Shown here piece by piece: positions 22,362-30,719 of a stretch of 64,000 bases of DNA (position 1 is the stretch's first letter; the number at the start of each line of letters is the position of its first letter). A program made the translations under genes and the position numbers. The stretch spans positions 4,310,501 through 4,374,500 of the forward strand of contig CANUEZ040000020.1 of assembly GCA_948099385.1 (NCBI GenBank). The letters run 5' to 3'. The notes below the pieces were generated by a model. That model was not told the origin of the DNA. It saw only the letters and a list, made by a program, of their open reading frames with translations, and made no database searches. Source of the DNA: Fasciola hepatica. Lineage: Eukaryota; Platyhelminthes; Trematoda; Plagiorchiida; Fasciolidae.

Positions 22362-22763
22362 CCTAGGACAATTTATTGTTATCGGTGAACTCGGATAATC
22401 TAATCCATCCAGTGATGCTCCAATGACTGGCGAATTCACAGCAGCTGGAACGGTCGTGTATATCTGGGCACATTTCAAATCCAACATTCGACATAATCGA
22501 ATGACCCCACTGAGAACTGAATTCGATATGGGATCAAACAGAATAAAAACGGGTTTTGTACATTCAACAATCTGAAGATAAGGTGTCTTTCGGAGATATA
22601 CCTGGTTATTTTCTATCAGTGAAATATTAAGCGTTCTGATCTTCCCTGAAGATAACGTCCACGAGGAAAGCTGCATCATGGCAAGTGAATCCATGAGAAA
22701 AGCGTCATGGTTGTGAAATAGGTCGCATAGACAACCCACTTCCCTGATGGACAGCATGATGAC
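22362..22763 (-). CDS. Gene 1, largest exon (402 bp, 134 codons)
   Basis: This is the clearest host exon. The acceptor is GTATTTGCTTCTGGTCTCAG|GTC, the donor CCTAGG|GTAAGT, and the exon is fully open in phase 0 at both ends. The peptide has mixed hydrophobic and polar composition (REVGCLCDLFHNHDAFLMDS; QLSSWTLSSGKIRTLNISL; PVFILFDPISNSVLSGVIRL), several cysteines and no low complexity, as expected for a folded domain. It bears no resemblance to the LINE or BEL proteins around it. It lies between the two head-to-head RTE-C copies. I cannot name the family. Confidence 0.65.
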
Positions 22764-22812
22764 CTGAGACCAGAAGCAAATACAATCGGGTTAAAAGAAT
22801 ATATGTACTAAC

Positions 22813-22974
22813 TTGGAATGAAGCATAGTGTCGACGCACGAACAACAACCAAAATGATGGGAAAAGTACAACAGAGCACAAGATGCAGTTTGTAAAAGGA
22901 AGTGATGAGATGTAATTAATGTCCTTTTTTGTCGCACACTTTCTGGTGTTTTTCGTCATTTTGTTGATCTGCAT
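22813..22974 (-). CDS. Gene 1, tentative first coding exon
   Basis: An ATG at 22974 opens 54 codons to a GTTAGT donor at 22812, leaving a 49-nt intron before the exon at 22362-22763; the phase fits. The peptide has a basic start (TKNTRKCATKK) and then a hydrophobic stretch (CSVVLFPSFWLLFV) that could be a membrane or signal-anchor segment. The upstream end lies close to the eroded 3' part of an RTE-A copy, so the ATG could be repeat-derived. No promoter is recognised. Confidence 0.25.
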
Positions 22975-23009
22975 GACTTTTTTCGTGTATTTGGAGGAAA
23001 CGAAAGTTC

Positions 23010-23488
23010 AGTCTATAGACAGTGCAGCATTCGCGAAAGTGGCTTCTATTCTGAGCCATATTGTTAACCAACTACAATCCCTATTCCTCAGGCCTCGACC
23101 AGGAAGGCGGGGAACTTCAACCTAAATCAATGCTGATGCCAGTTTTTTCATTCATCCAAGCCAGGCCATAGCCTGCTCGCCGCGTCGCTTCTCGCAGCCT
23201 TGCCTCGCATATGAGAATAAAACACGGAGAGGTAAGCGATGAGCAGGCGCACGCAAAACTTGTCCACGCTGTGGAAGGCGGTGTAGGACGATCACTTCGA
23301 CCAGCTGTTTACTACTACACACCACGACGAACCTCGTCACTGCTCAGTCGATGCTACTGCCAGACGCAACCAATGCTTTGGAGACCTCGGTTGTCGAATA
23401 CAGAGAGAGGCTGAGCATTCTCAACGTGAAGTAGCCAGGTCTCGCGGCCGTAGAGTAAAACACTACGAACCGTGGCGTTGTACAACTG
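23010..23488 (-). mobile_element. RTE-A LINE, copy 3, 3' portion
   Basis: Minus-strand RTE-A reverse-transcriptase C-terminal sequence, aligning with 7920-8400 of copy 1 (reverse complement of CAACGCCACGGTTCGTAGTG at about 23463-23482). It continues the portion at 24317-24901 and was separated from it by the RTE-C insertion at 23489-24316. The direct repeat ACAACTG (23482-23488 and 24317-24323) marks the insertion. Confidence 0.65.
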
Positions 23489-24316
23489 TCCTAGTCATCA
23501 CAACGAGACTGCACCTTGACGTGGTCTGATGTCTTGCGCGCCTCTATAGCTAAAGATATGGCCATACAGGAGAGCTTCCTTAAGCCGGAGATGCAATCAT
23601 GCCTGGAAGGTTAATGGATAGAGGCCAGACGAAGTCCAGTCTCCTGGTCCTCCAGGTTGGGAGTCGATTTAAGCTGGCAACTTAGTCGGTAAAATCAGTG
23701 AAAGAATAATTGATCCAAGCAAATGGGCTTCCACTAAGCCATCCCGCTGCCTTGCGGATAGGTTCTTATTAAAACTAAATGCTTTGGTTGAGAACCCTAA
23801 TCGTTCTCCTACTTTGCGACTGGACACCCTAGCAATACCAGTCCAACATATCCCATGAACTGCACGACTACAAAGAATTCCATGCTGCGTCGGTCGTCGC
23901 GCAGGATAATCAGGCCCGTACTGCCCATCACATCGAGAAGGATGGGTAGTGATGAGTGGGCTACTGCTCAGAGTTCCCTCTCTTTTATCCAACCTCTGCC
24001 TTCTGTCTTCAACCACCTCTCTTTGTCCCCTCTATTCACCCATAATGCTCCCACTGATCACGCGTCCCATAATCGCAGCTGTTCATTGTCAAATAGTGTC
24101 GGTAATAATCCTCTGTCTGGTAACTCACATTTTCTCAAGCCTCGTCAGACTGTGTATCCCGTGTGTTGGCTACTAGGGCATGTCTTTCACCACCCCTGTA
24201 GGTTTACTTCCGGCCCATCTTGTACTTTCATTCTTTCTACTTCTACGTGCAAAATGGTGAGAAAGGCAGTGGTCAGTGGAGCTCATCCTGCTGTCCAACG
24301 TTGTACGATGATAAGG
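23489..24316 (+). mobile_element. RTE-C short, internally deleted element with target duplication
   Basis: A complete-looking 828-bp insertion flanked by the 7-bp direct repeat ACAACTG. Its first 660 bp are the RTE-C 5' leader and start of the protein, an inverted match to 21139-21798. At about 24148 it jumps to the RTE-C 3' end (matching the reverse complement of 19500-19625, ACCACCCCTGTAGG) and ends in GATGATAAGG, an RTE-like (TGA) tail. Almost the whole endonuclease and all of the reverse transcriptase are missing. It therefore behaves like a non-autonomous RTE derivative mobilised in trans. It split an RTE-A copy. Confidence 0.75.
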
Positions 24317-24901
24317 ACAACTGAGAGGGCGGATGTCACAGCGGTGCCACAGATGTCGCAGGCTCGCGAAAGCTGCTTTGGTTCTTGTTGTTCGTAGCTG
24401 ATCTCCTCCCAAACACCTTCAGCTGTAATCAAGCTCCCAAGGTACTTAAAGTTGTCTACTAACTCTAGCTAATCACCACAGTGGTGATTGCAGGCACAGG
24501 CTTCTGCCAGTCTTGCAAGAATACTTTGCACTCATAAGTCTCGAAGTGCATACCATATGTGGACACCTCAATCGGTTCAGTGAGCGTTAAATTGCCTGCG
24601 CATTTCACTCAGAAAGGCGGTGTTATCCGTATTTTTCAAGTTCAAAACTTCACTCCCTGGGAGGAGCAAACCTCCAACGTCTGGATGACCAAGCAAGGCA
24701 TTCCGCGGAACATCGTCCAGATTAAAGTTGGAAAAAAACGAAGATATAGGGCAAACTTATGAAACTCCACTGGAAACAACATAAGGGTGAGAAAGCCGGC
24801 CTTAGGTCCTGATGCGACCTGAGTTGTGACGATACAATTCTTTAAGGAGAAACACATAATTCCCAGGTACTCCATTTCTCAAGAAAAACGTCCATAGTGC
24901 A
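24317..24901 (-). mobile_element. RTE-A LINE, copy 3, 5' portion
   Basis: Reverse-transcriptase palm-to-thumb region of the RTE-A copy interrupted by the RTE-C insertion. It aligns with 7370-7900 of copy 1: the NGVPEKHV-equivalent near 24870, FNLDDVPRN near 24725-24750, and a catalytic stretch mutated to NTDNTAFL. At 24902 it is cut by the 3' end of another RTE-A copy. Degraded and inactive. Confidence 0.6.
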
Positions 24902-25239
24902 GTTCAGTTTATTCAACCAATAAGCTTGCACTTTTGTGCTCTGGTTTTGGTTGCTGACTCATAGCATCGTAGAGTGGAAGTTAAAATGAACAGTAGTATA
25001 CAGTGAAGAAGAACAGAAATGTAAGTAATAAGCAGAAATCACGAGGAGAAAAAAAAATTTGAATACGACTACCCATTGACAGTGATATTTAACATCCATA
25101 CTTATTATCTCTAACCCTCTGGTAGGCGCGTCCTGTGGACTCCAACCCGGAGGCCTACCATGTCCTACTCGGTAGAGTCCAGCGTTCACGGTTTTCACAC
25201 GGCTTACGACCACTACCTGTCTCATTAGAACCACTATCA
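24902..25239 (-). mobile_element. RTE-A LINE, copy 4, 3' end only
   Basis: The minus-strand terminus reads GTTGAATAAACTGAACTG at 24902-24920, as at the end of copy 2. The upstream stretch aligns with the copy 2 untranslated region (GTCGTATTC, then CTCCTCGTGATTTC). It lies inside copy 3 in the same orientation and is itself bordered on the right by RTE-C. Confidence 0.55.
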
Positions 25240-26770
25240 TCCCACAGCGTTAAATCGCAAAGCAAGCCTCATCGGCAACTGCCTTTCTCATCATCTTGCA
25301 CGTAGAAGTAAAAAGAATGAATATACATTATGAACAAGAAATAAACCTACAGGGGTGGTGAAAAAGGATGCCCTAGTAGCCAACACACGGAATACACAGT
25401 TTAACTGTACAAACGCACATCGACCAGTCATTCTGATTCGACTGAAAGTGAAAATACGATCGCCACCGTTCGCGGTTCGCTGCCATATCCTTTAGTGTCT
25501 CCAGCCAACTGGTTGACGGATCTTTTGCACCTCAACAACAAAGACGTGAAGCAACAACTTTTCTTAAGTTCACTGTACATTGTCTCATTTACCGTTGCGA
25601 AGTTACCTGTTGCCCTCCACGTGGTTTCTTCCATTCCCTGGGAGGAACGGAAAATATGGCACGGTACGGTAGACGTGTTTGCCATACGCAGCACGTGCTA
25701 CAACCAACGAAGTATACTAAGCTGTATACGCTGTGACAAAGCGTTCTCCGAATTAGTACCCAATACTCGATTTCTGACCTCAGCATTGCTCACTCGGTCA
25801 CTCCATCCAATCTTAGCGACACTACACAGACATCTGTGGTCGAAAACCTCAAGAAGACGAGTATTTTCCGCACACAGACTTCAAGTCTCACAACTACACA
25901 ACAAAACTGAACGCACTACGGCACAGTACACACGACCTTTCAACTTCAGCGAAATATCAGGTCGGCGCCACAAGTCCTCCAGTCCAGCGTACGCCACTCA
26001 ATTCTTGGATATGCGCGTGCTCATCTCTATTACTGTGCCCCCATCCGTCGTCACGTTTCTGCCGAGGTAGGTGAAGCGGTCGACAACTGTCAGCACCTTG
26101 CCATCGAGCATCAAGTTCGGAATCGTTTATGTCCGGTCTTGTAACATCACTTTACAGTTCGAAGGTGCTAAGCGCATGCCGAATGGAGCTACACCTCTTA
26201 CGAGTCTATCTAGTGCAAGTTCAGCATGTTCCGTGGATTCGAACAAGCAGACAAGGTTGTCCGCGTAATCTAGGTTACATAGCTTTCCACTATTTTTTAG
26301 TTCGACGTCCACATCTTGGAGATCTCCCAAGGATTCTCCATTACTTCGCCCATGACGAAGTTAAACAATAATGGAGAAATGGGACACTCTCTTCGAATAC
26401 CACTCGTTGTTTCGAACCGACTGGATAGCTCGCCGTAAACCCCTACGCGGCCAGAAGTATGAGAGTGCTATGACCTCAGTAAATTGACGAACTTCAAAGG
26501 CATACCTTTTCGGAGAAGTCCACTGAAAAGCGCTGTTCGGTCAACTGAATCGAAGACGCCTTTCAATTCGAGAAAAACCATTACTGTCGGTCGACAGTGA
26601 GTGACGCGTCTCAATTAATTGTCGAAGAGTACAAATCTAGTCGATGCATCCTCGATCTGGGTAGAATCCGGCCTGTTGTTCGTGGGCGCTTCTTTCGGGA
26701 GCCCGTGAAAGACGCAGCAAAATCGAGGCTACTACCTTGGTGGTCGTGGTGTACTAACTGCTTCTGACCA
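25240..26770 (-). mobile_element. RTE-C LINE, right copy, 5'-truncated
   Basis: Minus-strand RTE-C reverse transcriptase, truncated at about 26770. It shows the palm A block (FLELKGVFDSVDRTALFSGL near 26530-26590), a catalytic motif altered to YADN (near 26260), and the thumb and C-terminal region. The segment 25274-26258 matches 19499-20482 directly at a constant offset of 5,775, with one amino-acid difference noticed in the overlapping frames (Phe/Cys near 25696). The 3' end has an irregular GATGATAGTGG tail near 25240. Stops and frameshifts are present. Confidence 0.7.
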
Positions 26771-26819
26771 CTTACCACCAGTAATCTACATTTCTATATT
26801 CTCACATTTTTTATTTCAG

Positions 26820-26889
26820 CGAATATGCTCAACCTTTTGAGTGGATAAAGCCTATATTCTGGGCCTTTAGTCTTCTCACTCTGGGGTGA
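26820..26889 (+). CDS. Candidate plus-strand terminal exon, unplaced
   Basis: A very strong acceptor (TTCTCACATTTTTTATTTCAG|C) precedes 22 open codons (including EYAQPFEWIKPIFWAFSLL) ending in TGA at 26887-26889. There is no partner exon, and no AATAAA follows within view. It may be chance or the end of an otherwise invisible plus-strand gene. Confidence 0.2.
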
Positions 26890-27228
26890 TGATTGTTTGA
26901 TCGAAGCAAGGTATACAATAACTAATAGCAATACATAATTTTATTCGTTCGACAATGAACGAAATTTTACGACCTGGACTTTCCATGCTGATCCTTCGTC
27001 ATGAACGTCACTAACGGCCTGGAACCATTGGTTCCGCACATTCAGTACTTTCATCGCTCGATGTTCTCACTAACTACGTCACGTCACCAGTATACGCATA
27101 AATTGCCGTATGCAAAACGCACGAAACTGTGGTCGGTACTCTTGAGAAAATCCACATAAGACCGAAAAACGAGGTTTTACTCGGCATGTGTTGTCCTCTT
27201 GCAAACAGGAAACGAGTCAAACTCTGGA
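26890..27228. other. No feature seen
   Basis: Between the candidate exon and the CR1 tail. No frame, repeat or structure was recognised. Confidence 0.35.
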
Positions 27229-27434
27229 GTTCAGTTCAGTTCAGTTCAGTTTGCCCAGGACTTGGTGTGGCTAGAGCCAATCGTGTGTCCAGATAGTTGT
27301 GTTATCGGCGCGTTTCCGTAGCTCCAAACACTGCGTGATTTTCTTTTTCTGAAAGGCAGAAATTTTGTGCAGCATCAGCCCTGGCAGAGTAAGATGGAAA
27401 CAATAAGTAAATTGCATCTGACCCTAAAAGCTGC

Positions 27435-29201
27435 TTAACATAACTCGGGGTATACTGTCACCCAACATAGGTCTACTGCTTTCTTAAAAGCCTTCACGGT
27501 TGTGGTATTTATGACCTCATCCGGGAGCTTATTCCAATAGGGTACCACTCTATTTGAGAAGTACTTCGCCCTAATTTGGAGCCTAGAATATTTCCTTTGT
27601 AATCTAAGGCTATGCCCCCTTGTGTCTCTCTCGGAGATCAGAGAAAAAAGGTCTTCTCGACTTATTCCTGACAGTCCTTTCATTACCTTGAAGGTTTCTA
27701 TCAAATCCCCGCGAATGCGCCGTCTTTTCATCGAGAATAGGTCTAGGGCACGGAGACGCTCTGTGTAGTTAAACCCCCTTTGCCCAGCCACTATTCTAGT
27801 GGCTAGCCCTTGCACTTTCTCCAGACAGTCGATATCTTTCTGGTAGTACGGTGCCCAGGCCTGCACGCAGTACTCCATATGCGGCCTAACTATGGCCTGA
27901 TATATCGGAACGAATATCTCCGGATCTCTACACGACATAATGGATCTAACTCGAAAGAGTTCTCTCCTGGCCGTATTGGCTGCTGAGGTGCACTGCTTTG
28001 ACGGCTTAAAGCTGTTGTCCAATATAACGCCCAAGTCTTTGACCTGCGAGACCACTTGCAACGAACCCACACTATTCTCACTAGCCCCTGTATTTGTGGT
28101 CAAGCATTGACACTTGGTGAGGTTTAGTGGAAGGTCCCATTTGCGTGCCCAGTTTTGTACTGCTAACACGTCAAGTTCTATATCTACTCCAGCTATCTTG
28201 ACGTCATCGGCAAACATAAAGGTGGGGTTTGTAAGCCCACGTGCTAGGTCGTTGATGAAGATGAGGAAGTGCAGAGGGCCGAGCACCGAGCCCTGTGGCA
28301 CCCCACTTGTTACACCTTCCGGTTTTGAAACATGACTCCCCACCTTAACACTAAAGGTTCGCCCTGCTAAGAAACTACTTATCCATTGTCTTGCCTTTCC
28401 AACAATTCCCATGGCCTGCAGTTTGACGTCCAGAAATCTGTGGTTCACGGAATCAAACGCCTTGCTGAAGTCCAAGTAACAGACCGCAATCGATTGCCCT
28501 TCGTCCAGACGCTTGGTTACCTCATCGAGGAACAGCAGGAGATTCGTCAGACAGGATCGCCCTGCCAAAAACCCATGCTGAGCATTTTATATGAGGTTGT
28601 GTTGAACCAAATGCTTAGAGATCTGTTTCCTGACTATTCGCTCCAGGCACTTACACAGTACTGAAGTCAAGCTAACCGGCCGGTAATTTTCCGCCTTTTG
28701 CCGGGGTCCACTCTTGTAAATGCCTACCACTGTTGCTCTCCTCCAGTCTCCCGGCACAATTCCCTCTCTAAGTGACTTTTCATACAGCTTCGTCACCGGA
28801 GCCTTCAGGACCTCGGCCAGAGGCTGAACGATTGCTGGATGAATCCCGTCTGGACCTGTTGTTTTATTTCTATTCAACGTTTGCAACTCCGCGTACACTT
28901 CTTCTCCTACAGTAAGTTCGGGTATTGGAGGCGCCTGTGTGCCCCCCATTCTTTCCTCCAAACTATTTTCTGGTCGATATATGCTCTTGAAGAATTCCAA
29001 GAGCATGTCAGCCTTGTCTTCGTCGTTTAGAGCTAGTCGTCCCTGTGCTCCTTTCAAAGTTGCTACGCTCTCTCTCATACGTTTGTGAGATTGCACGTAG
29101 GCGTAGAATCGCTTTGGGTTTGTGCGGACCGACGCAGCTAACCGGCGATCAAAGGCATATTTCTCCACTCTTTGGATCTCTTGAGCCCTGTTCCTAGCCA
29201 T
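27435..29201 (-). pseudogene. CR1 reverse transcriptase with one in-frame stop
   Basis: About 588 codons of reverse transcriptase in one frame, interrupted once by TAA at 28587-28589. From the N-terminus it shows a linker rich in Arg and Lys, the fingers (NKTTGPDGIHPAIVQPLAEV; YRPVSLTSVLCKCLERIV), then after the stop GFLAGRSCLTNLL, palm A (VCYLDFSKAFDSVNH), SGVPQGSVLGPL, the catalytic FADD (FMFADDVKIAG), and the thumb and C-terminal block (YFSNRVVPYWNKLPDEVIN) typical of CR1. The catalytic aspartates are intact. Ordinarily it reverse-transcribes its own RNA at a nick made by the linked endonuclease. One base change destroys continuity. Confidence 0.85.
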
Positions 29202-29379
29202 CTTATAGCTATTCCATGCTCCCTGAGTTCTGTACAGCTTGTACGCCGCCCATCGTTGCCTACGAATAACTATGGCCTTGCGGACTTTTGACCACCAGAT
29301 TTCTACTGCATGCCACCGTCAGGGGTGCGAACTCATCTGTAAGTTCGAGTAGCCCCATCTTGATGGTCTCTCAACGCTC

Positions 29380-30190
29380 CTATACGGAGGCATTTGTGTG
29401 TCTCGGTGTCCACTGAATTTCCTTCGCCGCCTTCTTCAGTTCACCTATGTTGATTCTCCCATAACGCCGATGTAACACGATTTCCTCCGGCGCCCTGCTT
29501 AGTCTTAGTGTGACCTTTAGGACTACATGATCACTTTTTCCAAGTGGCTCTTTCCACTTAATTTCCTTAACGTCCTGATGGTGCCGCGTTATGATTAGGT
29601 CAAGGAGAGACGGGTGCTGTCCACCTCTGTGTCTAGTGGCCTGTGTCACATGCTGCGTAAGTGCATGTAACTGGACCCACTGCAGAAACTTGTCGCCCGT
29701 TGATCCCCTTGGTGCGATCCCGCTTTCCCAGTTAAGTTCGGGTAGGTTGGGATCCCCTAATAAGATGAACTCCTTTGTCTGTGCCAGCACCGCATCCAGC
29801 ATTTGCAAGAGCTCAACGTCTTCCTCATCTGTGGCTAGCGGTGCCCTGTAGATACAGATAATGCATACTGTACGCCCCTCGATCCTAATAAAGCAGGATC
29901 TGACCTGTACATTACCGGAGACTAAGTTGAACGGAGCCTCCCAATGGCCTATGTCGGTCCGTATTAGAAGTGCCACTCCGCCCCCTGCCTTCCATCTGTT
30001 CTATCCTGTCTGTAGGCAGCGTATCCCTGGAAGCGCGTGTCAGTATATGGCTTTATCCAAGTTTCCGTCAACGCAACGACATCAGACTCTGCGATCCTAG
30101 CCGTCAACTCCCCTCTTTTCCCCGGGAGACTGCAGGTGTTGGTGTACCATATTGACGGTTCCCTGGTCCTCGTTACTGACTGTGCTTTCA
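29380..30190 (-). pseudogene. CR1 endonuclease domain, frameshifted
   Basis: Apurinic/exonuclease-type endonuclease in two frames. The N-terminal part (30190 to about 29985) contains the ALTETW motif, where the glutamate is a metal ligand. A shift at a GGGGG run near 29985 separates it from the C-terminal part (29976-29380) with GDPNLPELNW (the usual GDFN altered to GDPN) and KSDHVVL, whose Asp-His pair is catalytic. It nicks the target to prime reverse transcription. A second frame change separates it from the reverse-transcriptase frame near 29300-29380. Confidence 0.75.
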
Positions 30191-30519
30191 AATCTGTCAC
30201 GGCCGAACAAAACCGAAACGACGCTATACGAAATGCGTTTATCAGTGGAATGCAATGTAATATCATTCGACAGCGACCTCTGGAAAACGGGTCGCTAAAC
30301 AGACGTCCAAGTACCATCAACACGCGTACCGGCACAACGACTCTCCGTTGGGTCACGAAATCAGATGAGGTCACCTCAGACCAGAGCACAGGACTGGAGG
30401 CCAGTGCCAATGACCATCAAGTTTCTTGCTCCTCCAAACCCACTGATCTCATCTTGCCTCATTTTTCAGGGATCCTATGTCTTTCACGACCTAGGAGCAC
30501 GACACATCGGGATTGCCCT

Positions 30520-30555
30520 CAGAGAGAGAGAGAGAGAGGGGAGAGAGAGAGAGAG
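30520..30555. repeat. (GA)n microsatellite
   Basis: AG dinucleotide repeat of about 36 bp, broken once by GGGG. It lies just beyond the 5' end of CR1 copy 1 and may mark the junction with the older CR1 to the right. Confidence 0.9.
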
Positions 30556-30719
30556 TAGCGAACAGCGGCACTTCAATGAGGTAGGCCTCGTCAGCCTTCA
30601 CTTTCACTAGTCCTGCGGCCGTCAAGACCTCCTGCTATCAGCTGTCGTGATATAGTAGGGGGGAAAGATCTAGGCAAACCAAGAGGCATTTAGCGGAGGT
30701 ACTTAAATAGGCTGAAAGG

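Larger units (their letters stand above)
27229..30410 (-). mobile_element. CR1-like LINE, copy 1, nearly complete
   Basis: A minus-strand non-LTR retrotransposon of the CR1/jockey type. The endonuclease begins near 30170 (TNTCSLPGKRGEL, DVVALTETWIKP), shifts frame in a G run near 29985, and continues with LGDPNLPELNW, SLLDLIITR and LGKSDHVVL. The reverse transcriptase (27435-29290) follows. The 3' end is a pentamer tail, four to five TTCAG units on the plus strand at 27229-27252. Only one frameshift and one in-frame stop were found in the main coding region, so it is a fairly young copy. It appears shorter than a full CR1 at its 5' end. Confidence 0.8.

Noticed and set aside
24173..24412. 79-codon minus-strand frame as a gene
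   Set aside because: It spans the RTE-C/RTE-A insertion junction at 24316, so it is a chimera of two repeats.
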